NCBI RefSeq assembly: GCF_017355855.1 | Contig: NZ_JAFEWD010000012.1 | Span: 62,001 to 126,000 of the forward strand | Length of the DNA stretch: 64,000 bases | Direction: 5' to 3' | DNA from: Pedobacter sp. SYSU D00535 | Lineage (GTDB): Bacteria; Bacteroidota; Bacteroidia; Sphingobacteriales; Sphingobacteriaceae | Shown: one piece after another, positions 9,206 to 18,309 of the stretch | Layout of the letters: every line of letters begins with the position of its first letter | How positions within the stretch are numbered: position 1 is the first letter of the stretch | The notes under the pieces: generated by a model | Seen by the model: the letters and a program-made list of their open reading frames with translations, nothing else | Told to the model about the DNA's origin: nothing | Databases searched by the model: none | Position numbers and translations under genes: made by a program

Positions 9206-9649
9206 ATGGAAAAAAGTTTTAGCAGTTTCGCAGAATTACAGGCTGAAATCCAATTTCTTAAAGTTCAGCAATTCCATCAGGAAGAAAATTTGAAGGAAAA
9301 ATTCAGCAATCCAACAACAATATTCCAAGCGATAACCGGTCTGTTTAAATCCAGTTCTTCGAATAAATCTTTGGTCCACGATTTCATGAACCAGGATATG
9401 ATTACGAATATCTCTCGCGTTATTCTTCCTTTATTTTTGAATGGCGTGATATTCAAAAAATCTGGATTTATAGTTAAAACGCTTGTGACCTTCTTATCGC
9501 AGAAGGCGGCCAAAAAAGTGAACTCTAACGCTATCTCGGGCATCATTGATAAAGTAAGCGGACTATTTAAAAGCAGAACCGCATCTACTGGATCAGGTCA
9601 TCCCAAGATAAAAGACTACGGCATTCCACCAGATAGCGAAACTTACTAG
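9206..9649 (+). CDS. Unknown protein in the YtxH/YqjE-like operon
   Basis: Not recognised. The protein has 147 residues: a charged, probably coiled N-terminal stretch (1-35, ending HQEENLKEKFS), then alternating amphipathic and hydrophobic segments (ISRVILPLFLNGVIFKKSGFIVKTLVTFL, about 65-95) that could lie on or in the membrane. The C-terminus is polar, SGHPKIKDYGIPPDSETY. Its ATG follows the upstream TAG without a gap, so it is co-translated with the YqjE-like gene. It is the position-equivalent of YqjK in the enterobacterial operon, although no sequence similarity was established. A clear terminator follows, closing the operon. Confidence 0.75.
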   Translation: MEKSFSSFAELQAEIQFLKVQQFHQEENLKEKFSNPTTIFQAITGLFKSSSSNKSLVHDFMNQDMITNISRVILPLFLNGVIFKKSGFIVKTLVTFLSQKAAKKVNSNAISGIIDKVSGLFKSRTASTGSGHPKIKDYGIPPDSETY

Positions 9650-9679
9650 AAAATAAGCTTTACACTTGCCCCCGAAATA

Positions 9680-9713
9680 AGCCCTGCCCGCCTGGTGCAG
9701 GGCTCTTCTTTTT
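9680..9713 (+). terminator. Rho-independent terminator after the three-gene stress operon
   Basis: Perfect 8-base stem AGCCCTGC / GCAGGGCT with a nine-base loop, followed by CTTCTTTTT. It lies 30 bases after the last gene of the set. Confidence 0.85.
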
Positions 9714-9792
9714 CCTCGCTTAATTATCTTAAATAACTCTTCTTCCTTTTACAGCCTCCTTTTTGCTAGTGCAGGTTTTGCAGGATAAACCC

Positions 9793-9801
9793 TATTTTTG
9801 C
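9793..9801 (+). promoter_or_regulatory. -7 element of the trmB promoter
   Basis: TATTTTTGC matches TAnnTTTG fully. It ends 13 bases before the trmB ATG, implying a very short leader. No clear -33 element at the expected distance. Confidence 0.5.
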
Positions 9802-9814
9802 CTGAGATTTAAAA

Positions 9815-10465
9815 ATGGGGAAAGATAAATTAAGGCGATTTGCAGAAGTAGCAACATTCGCTAACGTTCATCAGCTGGATGAAGGAAAAGAACTAAAGGG
9901 ACAATGGAGCTTAAAACACTTCAACAACAATCAGCCGGTAATTCTGGAGTTAGCCTGCGGGAAAGGTGAGTACACTGTGAACCTGGCGAGGTTATTTCCT
10001 GAAAAGAATTTTATTGGCGTGGATTACAAGGGGAATAGGATCTGGCGCGGCGCTAAAACAGCACTTGACGAAAACATTAGGAACGTTGCATTCTTACGGA
10101 TCCAGATCGAGAATATCTTAGACTATTTCGACGAGGGTGAGGTATCTGAAATATGGATTACTTTTCCCGACCCGCAACCGCAGATCAGCCGGGAAAAGAA
10201 GCGACTGACACATCCGAGGTTCCTGGAGAAATACAAGTTTATCTTAGTTGAGGAAGGAGTAGTGCATCTAAAAACTGATAATGATGGGCTTCACGCTTTT
10301 ACCGCCGAAAAAATTGAAGAGCTTGGACTGAATTTACATGCTCGTACCGAAGATCTATATAAATCAGAATTGGTAGATGATGTGTTATCCATCAAAACCT
10401 ATTACGAAAAGAAATACCTTGCATCCGATAAAAACATCAACTATCTGAAATTCAGCTTTAAATAG
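9815..10465 (+). CDS. trmB: tRNA (guanine-N7-)-methyltransferase
   Basis: SAM-dependent enzyme that methylates N7 of G46 in the tRNA variable loop. The protein has 216 residues, normal for the family. Seen: motif I ILELACGKGEYTVNLA (about 47-62), the acidic end of motif II (GVDYKGNRIW), and the catalytic region EIWITFPDPQPQ, where the family's usual FPDPWPK is altered to FPDPQPQ. Also present is the LKTDNDGLHAFT motif. It overlaps the next gene by one base (TAGTG), so the alkyltransferase-like gene is translationally coupled to it. Confident family call; the changed FPDP motif is a natural variant in this phylum as far as I recall, not checked. Confidence 0.93.
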   Translation: MGKDKLRRFAEVATFANVHQLDEGKELKGQWSLKHFNNNQPVILELACGKGEYTVNLARLFPEKNFIGVDYKGNRIWRGAKTALDENIRNVAFLRIQIENILDYFDEGEVSEIWITFPDPQPQISREKKRLTHPRFLEKYKFILVEEGVVHLKTDNDGLHAFTAEKIEELGLNLHARTEDLYKSELVDDVLSIKTYYEKKYLASDKNINYLKFSFK

Positions 10466-10797
10466 TGGATAAAGAAAACTTCTTCGATCGTGTGTTTGAA
10501 ACAGCCAGGAGGATTCCTGTAGGAAGGGTAACATCTTACGGAGCAATCGCAGCTTACCTGGGAATGAAAGGTTCATCGAGGATGGTCGGTTATGCCATGA
10601 ATGCCAGCGGTGACGTTTTTCCTCCTGTTCCTGCCCATCGCGTAGTCAATCGTAATGGGATGCTGACAGGTAAACATCATTTTCCCTCACCCGAGCTTAT
10701 GCAGCAAATGCTCGAAAACGAAGGTGTGCAGGTTGAAAATGACAAGGTCGTAGAATTTAAAAAGTTGTTTTGGGATCCCGCCACAGCCGAACTATAG
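10465..10797 (+). CDS. Alkyltransferase-like protein (ATL; MGMT fold without the reactive Cys)
   Basis: A 110-residue DNA-binding protein of the O6-alkylguanine transferase C-terminal fold. It shows the helix-turn-helix region RRIPVGRVTSYGAIAAYLGMKGSSRMVGYAMN, including the arginine-finger context. The position of the active motif PCHRV reads PAHRVV, so the alkyl-accepting cysteine is an alanine. By family knowledge such ATLs flip O6-alkylguanine and hand it to nucleotide excision repair, rather than repairing it. The start is GTG, overlapping the trmB stop by one base. Tag and polA downstream fit a DNA-repair neighbourhood. Confidence 0.9.
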   Translation: MDKENFFDRVFETARRIPVGRVTSYGAIAAYLGMKGSSRMVGYAMNASGDVFPPVPAHRVVNRNGMLTGKHHFPSPELMQQMLENEGVQVENDKVVEFKKLFWDPATAEL

Positions 10798-10845
10798 AGA
10801 TCAAATCCGGGAACCAGAACATCCACCTCTAATCATAGTAACAAT

Positions 10846-11193
10846 ATGGGCAAATTAGTAGAAGAGTTTAACAGCTATCGCACCCGAATGAATGACCGGG
10901 TGATGGAAACTGCGAACACCAATATAAAGCGCTTTTTCGCTTTGGATACGACCTCCTATGCAGAGGGAGCATTGGACGTAAAAACGAAAGAAATGCTCGG
11001 TTTGGTGGCCTCCATGGTCCTTCGTTGCGATGATTGCATCAAATATCACCTGGGAAAATGCCATGAGGCCGGTGTAAATTCCGAAGAATTGAACGAGGTA
11101 TTCATGATTGCTAATTTGGTGGGAGGCTCAATCGTTATCCCCCACTACCGTCGGGCTGTCGAATATTGGGACGAACTAAATCAAGCTGAATAA
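10846..11193 (+). CDS. Carboxymuconolactone decarboxylase / AhpD-like protein
   Basis: A 115-residue all-helical protein of the CMD/AhpD superfamily. Key stretch: MVLRCDDCIKYHLGKCHEAGVNSEEL, which holds the CxxC and downstream His of the AhpD-type redox centre, so it is more probably a peroxide-linked thiol protein than a decarboxylase. The preceding LDVKTKEMLGLVASM and following EVFMIANLVGGSIVIPHYRRAVEY match the family. It sits between the alkyltransferase-like gene and tag, both repair genes, and may belong with them as stress defence; no direct link can be shown. Substrate unknown. Confidence 0.87.
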   Translation: MGKLVEEFNSYRTRMNDRVMETANTNIKRFFALDTTSYAEGALDVKTKEMLGLVASMVLRCDDCIKYHLGKCHEAGVNSEELNEVFMIANLVGGSIVIPHYRRAVEYWDELNQAE

Positions 11194-11251
11194 CAGAGAT
11201 TTGCGGAAGTTGTCGAATACCTGTAAACTCGCTTTTACAAATCGATAAGCT

Positions 11252-11833
11252 ATGAACGTTTCTCGCCCGCAAGTTGATTCCCTGACCAGATGCTCCTGGT
11301 GTGGTACCGATCCCCTCTATGTGAAGTACCACGATGAAGAGTGGGGTAAAGAGGTACATGACGACCGCGTGTTGTTTGAGTTTCTGGTCCTCGAGTCGGC
11401 ACAAGCCGGTTTAAGCTGGCTTACCATCCTAAAGCGGCGGGAGAACTACCGCAGAGCTTTTGCAGATTTTGATCCCGTGAAGGTAGCGCAGTTTACAGAT
11501 GAGAATATCTCCGGCCTAATGCAAGACGCGGGCATCATCCGAAACAAACTGAAAATTGAAGCCGCTATCAACAACGCTAAACTCTTTTTGAAGGTTCAGG
11601 AAGAGTTCGGAAGCTTCGACAAATATCTCTACTCATTCATGCCCGAAGGCAAACCCCTACAAAATACCTTTGCTAATGCAAAAGAAATTCCGGCTCGAAC
11701 CGAACTTTCAGACGCCATTTCAAGGGATATGAAAAAAAGAGGATTTAAGTTCTTCGGGACCACCATCTGTTACGCTCATATGCAAGCCACAGGCATGGTG
11801 AATGATCATATTTTGAGCTGCAGCTTCCGCTAA
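11252..11833 (+). CDS. tag: DNA-3-methyladenine glycosylase I
   Basis: Base-excision-repair glycosylase that removes 3-methyladenine from DNA. The 193-residue protein shows RCSWCGTDPLYVKYHDEEWGKEVHDDRVLFEFLVLESAQAGLSW near the start and a C-terminal MVNDHILSC. Together these supply the zinc-binding Cys/His set of the Tag family (Cys and His in CSWCG...YHDEEWG, His and Cys in DHILSC). The length is normal. It lies downstream of an alkyltransferase-like protein and upstream of polA, which would fill the repair gap. The ATG is preferred; no strong ribosome site is needed in this phylum. Confidence 0.95.
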   Translation: MNVSRPQVDSLTRCSWCGTDPLYVKYHDEEWGKEVHDDRVLFEFLVLESAQAGLSWLTILKRRENYRRAFADFDPVKVAQFTDENISGLMQDAGIIRNKLKIEAAINNAKLFLKVQEEFGSFDKYLYSFMPEGKPLQNTFANAKEIPARTELSDAISRDMKKRGFKFFGTTICYAHMQATGMVNDHILSCSFR

Positions 11834-11972
11834 ATTACAGCTACCCAATCTACATTTTTCTAAATCCATTTTAAGCTCGGGCAAGATGTGACTAAATTGC
11901 ATCTTTGCATAATTTGCAGCCGGAGAGAAATCAACTCCACTGCAGTAAAAAACACCAGTAAAAACATTTTCT

Positions 11973-14783
11973 GTGGAATCAACAACAAAGAAACTTTTCC
12001 TGCTTGATGGGATGGCGCTAATGTACCGGGCTCATTTCGCACTAAGCAAAAATCCCCGGTTCACTTCAACAGGTATTAATACCTCCGCTGTGATGGGCTT
12101 CACCAACACGCTATTGGAAGTACTAAAAAAGGAGAAACCGTCGCATATGGCTGTTGTCTTTGACACCGATGCCCCCACAGAACGACATACTGATTTTACC
12201 GCTTATAAAGCTCATCGAGAGGCGATGCCCGAAGATCTTTCAGCCGCAATGCCTTACGTCATAAAGCTAATTGAAGGTTTTAATATCCCTGTAATAACTT
12301 CGGATGGCTATGAAGCCGACGATATCATCGGCACGTTGGCTAAAAAAGCAGAACAGGTAGGATATACCGTCTACTGTATGACCCCGGATAAAGACTTTGC
12401 TCAGCTCGTTTCCGACAATATCTTCATCTACAAGCCTGCAAGAATGGGTAACGATATGGAAATCCTCGGAGTGAAAGAGGTGTTGTCAAAATGGGAAGTT
12501 GAGCGGGTAGAGCAGGTTATTGATATTCTGGGATTATGGGGGGATGCTGTAGATAATATCCCGGGGATACCTGGTATTGGAGAGAAAACCGCTAAAACGC
12601 TGATCAAGCAATACGGATCTGTAGAGAACATCATCGCAAACAGTCATGAGCTGAAAGGTAAGATGAAGGAAAACGTGGAGAAATTCGCAGAACAGGGTCT
12701 TATTTCAAAGAAGCTCGCCACTATTTTACTCGATGCTCCGGTTGAGTTGGACGAAGAGGCACTACAGATAAATCCTCCGAGCAGAGAAAAACTGGAACCG
12801 TTATTTGTGGAGCTTGAATTCAGAACGATCGGCCGGCGTGTATTTGGCGAGGAACTGAATGTTACCGAAGTCAGACAAGCAAGCTACGGTCAGCAAACCG
12901 ACCTTTTCGGTCAGCCCGTTGAGCGGATTGAAGTAAAAACAGAGACAATTATTGAACCTGTTGCGCCTTCAAAGAACATTAGCAATACGCCCCATGAGTA
13001 TCATCTGGTGGATACAAAAGAGAAAAGAGCAGAACTAATTGGGATGTTGGAAGCTCAACCGGCATTCTGCTTTGACACAGAAACTACCTGCATGGATGCA
13101 AACAACTGCGAGCTGGTAGGTATGTCTTTTTCTGTGAAACCAGGGGAAGGCTGGTATGTGCCGATGCCGGTTCCGCAGGACGAATGTTGCCAGATAGTGT
13201 GTGAGTTTAAAACGTTGATGGAAAATCCATCTATCAAAAAGATCGGCCAGAATTTGAAATACGACATCCTGGTTTTAAACTGGTACGGGATCAATGTACA
13301 GGGCGAACTCTTTGACACGATGCTGGCCCACTATCTGATAGATCCGGACACACGTCATAACATGGACATTCTTGCAGAGAACTTTCTCGGTTATACCCCG
13401 GTTTCTATTACCTCTTTAATAGGTACCAAGGGAAAAGCACAAGGGAACATGCGGGATGTGGAGCTGGAAAAGATAAAAGACTATGCGGCGGAAGATGCTG
13501 ACATCACCCTGCAGTTAAAAGAAGTTTTTGAACCCTTGCTTGTCAAAGCGAGTGTAGATAAACTGGCGTCGGAAATTGAGAACCCCTTGATCTATGTTCT
13601 GGCCGATATGGAACGGGAAGGAGTATTGATTGATCGGGATTCGCTGGGTGAATATTCGTTACAACTGGAGAAAGAAATAAAAACGCTGGAAAACACCATC
13701 TTCGACAAGGCGGGAGTCCGGTTTAACATCGCTTCTCCGAAGCAACTTGGGGAAGTGCTGTTCGAGAAACTGCAGCTGGATCCAAAAGCTAAGAAAACAA
13801 AGACGGGCCAATATCAGACCGGAGAAGACATACTAACAGCTCTTGCGAACAAGAGCGACATTGCTAAAGATATTTTAGACTTCAGACAGCTACAGAAGCT
13901 GAAATCGACCTATGTCGACGCCCTTCCCCTACTGATCAATTCAAAGACTGGGCGTGTGCACACGTCTTACAATCAAGCTGTCGCGGCAACAGGCCGTCTC
14001 AGTTCGAATAATCCCAATCTCCAGAATATTCCCATTCGGACAGACCGGGGGCGGGAGGTGAGAAAGGCTTTTATTCCTAGAGATGCCGACCATATTATTC
14101 TGTCTGCCGATTACTCTCAAATTGAGCTTCGACTGATTGCGGAAATAAGCAAAGATGAAAATATGCTGGACGCTTTCGCTAAAGGACTTGACATCCACAC
14201 GGCAACAGCCTCAAAAGTATACGGAGTAGCTTTAGAGGAAGTAGATTCTACTCAAAGACGGAATGCTAAAGCGGTCAACTTTGGAATCATTTATGGCCAG
14301 TCTGCTTTTGGTCTTTCTCAAAATTTGGGTATCTCCCGAAAGGAAGCTGCCGACATTATTGAAGAATACTTCAGGCAATATGCGGGTATTAAAAGATACA
14401 TGAGCGATACTATGAATTTTGCCCGTGAAAATGGCTATGTTCAAACGCTGATGGGTAGAAGACGATACCTTCGCGACATTAACTCTGCGAATGCTACCGT
14501 CCGCGGCTTTGCTGAACGAAATGCAATTAACGCACCTATTCAGGGATCGGCAGCTGATATGATTAAAATTGCCATGATTAATATCCATCGGGATATGAAG
14601 GAGCAGAAACTAGCCTCAAAAATGACTATGCAGGTTCATGATGAGTTGGTTTTTGACGTATTAGTGCCAGAAGTGGATCAAATGAAAGCGATCATCGAAC
14701 ACCGGATGAAAACAGCTATCAAAACAGATGTTCCCATCATTGTTGAAATTGGGCAAGGGCTTAACTGGCTGGAGGCACATTAA
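11973..14783 (+). CDS. polA: DNA polymerase I
   Basis: Replication and repair polymerase that removes RNA primers and fills gaps. 936 residues in three domains. The 5'-3' exonuclease (about 5-290) opens with KKLFLLDGMALMYRAHFAL and contains the DGYEADD and helix-hairpin-helix GIPGIGEKTA regions. The 3'-5' exonuclease (about 345-530) keeps FDTETT, QNLKYD and YAAEDAD, so proofreading residues appear intact. The polymerase (about 570-936) has motif A DYSQIELRL, motif B RRNAKAVNFGIIYG and motif C VHDEL. The start codon is GTG, since the conserved N-terminus begins right after it. It follows tag, fitting base-excision repair. A hairpin lies just after it. Confidence 0.98.
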   Translation: MESTTKKLFLLDGMALMYRAHFALSKNPRFTSTGINTSAVMGFTNTLLEVLKKEKPSHMAVVFDTDAPTERHTDFTAYKAHREAMPEDLSAAMPYVIKLIEGFNIPVITSDGYEADDIIGTLAKKAEQVGYTVYCMTPDKDFAQLVSDNIFIYKPARMGNDMEILGVKEVLSKWEVERVEQVIDILGLWGDAVDNIPGIPGIGEKTAKTLIKQYGSVENIIANSHELKGKMKENVEKFAEQGLISKKLATILLDAPVELDEEALQINPPSREKLEPLFVELEFRTIGRRVFGEELNVTEVRQASYGQQTDLFGQPVERIEVKTETIIEPVAPSKNISNTPHEYHLVDTKEKRAELIGMLEAQPAFCFDTETTCMDANNCELVGMSFSVKPGEGWYVPMPVPQDECCQIVCEFKTLMENPSIKKIGQNLKYDILVLNWYGINVQGELFDTMLAHYLIDPDTRHNMDILAENFLGYTPVSITSLIGTKGKAQGNMRDVELEKIKDYAAEDADITLQLKEVFEPLLVKASVDKLASEIENPLIYVLADMEREGVLIDRDSLGEYSLQLEKEIKTLENTIFDKAGVRFNIASPKQLGEVLFEKLQLDPKAKKTKTGQYQTGEDILTALANKSDIAKDILDFRQLQKLKSTYVDALPLLINSKTGRVHTSYNQAVAATGRLSSNNPNLQNIPIRTDRGREVRKAFIPRDADHIILSADYSQIELRLIAEISKDENMLDAFAKGLDIHTATASKVYGVALEEVDSTQRRNAKAVNFGIIYGQSAFGLSQNLGISRKEAADIIEEYFRQYAGIKRYMSDTMNFARENGYVQTLMGRRRYLRDINSANATVRGFAERNAINAPIQGSAADMIKIAMINIHRDMKEQKLASKMTMQVHDELVFDVLVPEVDQMKAIIEHRMKTAIKTDVPIIVEIGQGLNWLEAH

Positions 14784-14847
14784 CAGCAGCACGGGTAATT
14801 TATTGCGCTCATAGTCAACCAGAAAATATTTTTTTTGAAAAAATACA

Positions 14848-14884
14848 AAACCTATCTCAAAAAGATGGGTTTCCTTGTTTTCCC
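14848..14884 (+). terminator. Probable terminator between polA and glgA
   Basis: Ten-base stem AAACCTATCT / AGATGGGTTT with one G-U pair and a 5-base loop CAAAA, followed by CCTTGTTTT. The T tract is interrupted, so its strength is uncertain. Confidence 0.6.
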
Positions 14885-14925
14885 GAAATATATTTTCTTA
14901 AATTTCAAACATTCAAACACACAAT

Positions 14926-16347
14926 ATGAATGTCATTCATTTAAGCGCAGAGTGTTACCCTGTTGCTAAGGTCGGTGGGCTTGGCGACGTTGTAAGTGCG
15001 TTGCCTAAATATCAGCAATCCGCAGGAGTTAATGCGATTGTTGTACTACCCTACTATGATCGGAAGTTTGTACAGGAGAACGAATTTGAAGTGATATTCC
15101 GTTCAGAAGTGAGCATGGGTGATTGGTCTAGCCGCTTCGAGGTATTGAAGGAAAAAACAGACAAACTGGGATTTCCGCTTCACCTCATTCGCATTCCCGG
15201 CCTGTTAGATCGTCCCGAAATCTATTCCTATCCCGATGAAACCGAACAATTCGTGGCTTTTCAGCTGGCTTTTCTCGAATGGCTAACTAAGTTCGAGGTT
15301 CGGCCTGATATTATTCACTGCCACGACCATCATACCGGGCTGGTCCCGTTCCTGCTGAACTATTCTTATCGCTATAATCACCTTTCAGATATTCCGACTG
15401 TTCTCACCATCCATAACGCACAGTATCAAGGCTGGATCAGCTGGGACAAGTTCAATTACCTACCTGATGTAGACCCTTCGAAAACCGGGCTACTTGAATG
15501 GAATAATTGTATTAACCCACTCGCAACTGCTGTTAAGTGCTGCTGGCGATATACTACTGTTTCTCCAAGTTATCTAAAGGAGCTATCCTACAATTCCAAT
15601 GGATTGGAAGCTTTATTTGAGATGGAAAAAGCTAAGGGAGTCGGCATCATTAACGGTATCGACACTGATGTTTGGAACCCCGCGACAGATGCAATGATTC
15701 CGGCCACCTATGATACGGATAGCGCAGGTAAAGGAAAAACAGCTAATAAAAAAGCAATTTGCAAGGAGTTTGGACTGACCGCTACTAAACCTTTAATAGC
15801 CTTCATTGGAAGGCTCGTGGGAGAAAAAGGGGCGGATCTGCTTCCCCAAGCCCTCACGACTGCCTTGTCGGCGTTAAAGTTAAAAGGGAAAGCAAACATT
15901 TTGATTTTAGGCTCTGGAGAGCCCGCTATTGAAGATGCCCTATCGGGACTAAGAACCTCCTTTCCTAAAAGCTACAATGTTTTTATTGGCTATAATGAGG
16001 CTTTATCACACCAAATATATGCAGGGGCCGACTTCCTGCTGATGCCATCAAGAGTAGAACCGTGCGGCCTAAACCAACTATACTCTTTGAGATACGGGAC
16101 AATTCCAATTGTAAGAAGTACAGGTGGACTGATAGATACTGTTATAGACATTTCTGAACCTGACGGATACGGCATCTGCTTTCAGGAAGCAACCGCCGAT
16201 GAAATATCGCACGCAATTTTAAGGGCTGTTGAACTATATCAAAACTCGGAACAGGTGAGTTTGTTACGTAGTAGGATGATGTCATTGAACTACTCCTGGC
16301 ATCAATCAGCCAACCAATATATCGAACTATACAATAGTCTAAAATAA
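14926..16347 (+). CDS. glgA: Glycogen synthase (ADP-glucose, GT5 family)
   Basis: Cytosolic glycosyltransferase that extends glycogen from ADP-glucose. 473 residues. The N-terminal GT5 domain begins MNVIHLSAECYPVAKVGGLGDVVSALP, with the KxGGL nucleotide-sugar loop. The C-terminal GT-B domain contains FIGRLVGEKGADLL, and the E(x7)E-type donor site reads MPSRVEPCGLNQLYSLRYGTIPIVRSTGGLIDTV. Seen also: IHCHDHHTGLVPF. It is followed after 10 bases by glgC, so the two form a glycogen operon: GlgC makes the ADP-glucose that GlgA uses. No glycogen-branching gene lies beside them. Confidence 0.96.
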   Translation: MNVIHLSAECYPVAKVGGLGDVVSALPKYQQSAGVNAIVVLPYYDRKFVQENEFEVIFRSEVSMGDWSSRFEVLKEKTDKLGFPLHLIRIPGLLDRPEIYSYPDETEQFVAFQLAFLEWLTKFEVRPDIIHCHDHHTGLVPFLLNYSYRYNHLSDIPTVLTIHNAQYQGWISWDKFNYLPDVDPSKTGLLEWNNCINPLATAVKCCWRYTTVSPSYLKELSYNSNGLEALFEMEKAKGVGIINGIDTDVWNPATDAMIPATYDTDSAGKGKTANKKAICKEFGLTATKPLIAFIGRLVGEKGADLLPQALTTALSALKLKGKANILILGSGEPAIEDALSGLRTSFPKSYNVFIGYNEALSHQIYAGADFLLMPSRVEPCGLNQLYSLRYGTIPIVRSTGGLIDTVIDISEPDGYGICFQEATADEISHAILRAVELYQNSEQVSLLRSRMMSLNYSWHQSANQYIELYNSLK

Positions 16348-16357
16348 ATAAAGTAAA

Positions 16358-17617
16358 ATGTCTCAAGTACTAGCAGTAATACTAGGAGGAGGCCAGGGAA
16401 CCAGGCTTCACCCCCTCACTGCCACAAGGTCTAAACCAGCAGTTCCAATTGCGGGTAAATATCGATTGGTAGATATACCTATTTCAAATTGTCTGAATTC
16501 GGGAATTGACAGAATCTTTGTCCTTACTCAGTTCAACTCGGCTTCGCTGAACAAGCATATCAAAAACACCTATCACTTTAATGTCTTCAGCACAGGTTTT
16601 GTCGACATCCTTGCTGCTGAGCAAACACCTAATAATACAGGTTGGTTCCAGGGAACAGCAGATGCTGTGAGACAAAGTTTACACCATATCTCGCCTTTCG
16701 ATTTCGATTATGTGCTCATTTTATCGGGCGACCAGTTGTATCAGATGGATTTCAACGATATGATTCAAAAGCACATCGAGAAGGCAGCAGAGATTTCCGT
16801 GGCAACAATTCCGGTTATGGCTAAAGAAGTGCCCGGTTTTGGGATCATGAAAACCGATGAACAAAACAACATCACTGCTTTTATTGAGAAGCCGAAGAAA
16901 GATTTTGAGGACTGGGCTTCAGAAGTGAGTCCGGAGATGAAGGCCCAAGGCAGAGTTTACCAGGCCTCGATGGGCATCTACCTCTTTAACAGAAAAGCAC
17001 TGTATGATACACTAACTAATGATCCTCATACGGATTTCGGAAAAGAGATCATCCCGGAAGCTATCTCAAAAAGGAAAGTGGTAAGCTATCAGTACGAAGG
17101 CTACTGGACAGACATCGGAACCATTCCTTCATTCTTTGAAGCGAATATTGGTTTGACAGACGATATTCCACAGTTCAACATGTTTGATAAGAAAAGTATC
17201 TTTTCGCGTCCGCGGATGTTACCTCCTTCCAAAATTCAGGGCACTACTCTGGAGAAGACTGTGATTGCTGATGGCTGTATTATTCAGGCAAGCAGAATCG
17301 AAAGGTCTGTAATTGGTATCCGGACAAGAATTGGCAAGGGCACTACCATTGAGTGTAGCTATATCATGGGTAGTGACTATTATCAAAGTTTGGAACAGCT
17401 GGAAGAAGCAAAGAATACCAACTCTCCAATTATAGGGGTAGGTGAAAGATGTTATATTAAGAATGCGATATTGGACAAAAATTGCCGGATTGGTAATGAT
17501 GTACGCATTAATGGTGGACCCCACCTGGCAGACGGAGACTACGAAAAGTACACCGTAAGCAACGGCATCGTGGTTATTAAGAAATCAGCTATTTTACCGA
17601 ACGGAACGGTAATTTAA
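16358..17617 (+). CDS. glgC: Glucose-1-phosphate adenylyltransferase
   Basis: Rate-limiting enzyme of glycogen synthesis: ATP plus glucose-1-phosphate gives ADP-glucose. 419 residues. The N-terminal nucleotidyltransferase fold opens with AVILGGGQGTRLHPLTATRSKPAVPIAGKYRLVDIPISN (ATP loop and activator-site region). The substrate stretch SGDQLYQMDFNDM and FIEKPK follow, then YWTDIGTI. The C-terminal part has the left-handed beta-helix repeats that carry allosteric contacts (for example IGVGERCYIKNAILDKNCRIGNDVRING). It is co-transcribed with glgA. Its stop overlaps the stop of the opposite-strand UPF0173 gene, with no terminator between. Confidence 0.96.
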   Translation: MSQVLAVILGGGQGTRLHPLTATRSKPAVPIAGKYRLVDIPISNCLNSGIDRIFVLTQFNSASLNKHIKNTYHFNVFSTGFVDILAAEQTPNNTGWFQGTADAVRQSLHHISPFDFDYVLILSGDQLYQMDFNDMIQKHIEKAAEISVATIPVMAKEVPGFGIMKTDEQNNITAFIEKPKKDFEDWASEVSPEMKAQGRVYQASMGIYLFNRKALYDTLTNDPHTDFGKEIIPEAISKRKVVSYQYEGYWTDIGTIPSFFEANIGLTDDIPQFNMFDKKSIFSRPRMLPPSKIQGTTLEKTVIADGCIIQASRIERSVIGIRTRIGKGTTIECSYIMGSDYYQSLEQLEEAKNTNSPIIGVGERCYIKNAILDKNCRIGNDVRINGGPHLADGDYEKYTVSNGIVVIKKSAILPNGTVI

Positions 17618-18294
17618 AGCTCGATACTACTACCGATATCAATCAACTTAAGAGACAGCCCTGCATCATCAAATTTGGTCAGGGCTTCTTTTTTATCAAT
17701 TGCTATATACCCAAAAGTGTCATAGTGCATTCCGATGATTTCATTGCATTTGATAAACTTAGAAGCAACAATAGCATCTTCTATTCCCATGGTAAAATTA
17801 TCGCCAATAGGAAGAAACGCATAGTCCAATTTGTACATATCTCCCGTCAGCTTCATCTCCTGCATCAAAGCTGTGTCTCCTGCGTAGTAAAGTGTCTTTC
17901 CAGAGGTATGCAAAATAAATCCGGCAGCAGTGCCGCCGTAAGTTCCATCAGGCAAGGAATTAGAATGGGCTGCAAAAACCATTTTAACTTTACCAAAATC
18001 GAAGTTACGCTGTCCGCCCAAGTTCATCGGATGGCAGTTGGTAACTCCCTTTCCATTTAGCCAAACCATGATTTCGTATGAACACACCACTAAAGCACCG
18101 GTGCGGGAAGCAATGTTTACTAAATCAGCTGTATGATCCTCATGTCCATGAGACACCAGAATAAAATCAGCCTCAATAGCATCCACATCTATGTGCTTCG
18201 CTAAATCGTTTGGGGTGATGAAAGGGTCAAAAAGTATCTTTTTACCTTCAGTTTCGAGTAGAAAGCAAGATTGGCCGTAGTAAGTAAGTTTCAT
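17614..18294 (-). CDS. UPF0173 metallo-beta-lactamase-fold hydrolase
   Basis: A 226-residue metal-dependent hydrolase with the metallo-beta-lactamase fold (UPF0173). Seen: N-terminal MKLTYYGQSCFLLETEGKKILFDPF, the metal motif HxHxDH as SHGHEDHTADLVN (about residues 51-62), a further GAD-type YYAGDTAL and FLPIGDNFTMG, and a C-terminal GMHYDTF. The substrate is unknown for the family; members of the wider group cut phosphodiesters or lactones. Its TAA overlaps the glgC TAA on the other strand by four bases. A YbaB/EbfC gene lies just upstream on the same strand and may be co-transcribed. Confidence 0.9.
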   Translation of the reverse strand: MKLTYYGQSCFLLETEGKKILFDPFITPNDLAKHIDVDAIEADFILVSHGHEDHTADLVNIASRTGALVVCSYEIMVWLNGKGVTNCHPMNLGGQRNFDFGKVKMVFAAHSNSLPDGTYGGTAAGFILHTSGKTLYYAGDTALMQEMKLTGDMYKLDYAFLPIGDNFTMGIEDAIVASKFIKCNEIIGMHYDTFGYIAIDKKEALTKFDDAGLSLKLIDIGSSIEL

Positions 18295-18309
18295 AGGAAA
18301 AATAGCTGA

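Noticed and set aside
11973-14783. Loss of proofreading in DNA polymerase I
   Set aside because: The three exonuclease motifs (FDTETT, NLKYD, YAAEDAD) are all visible.
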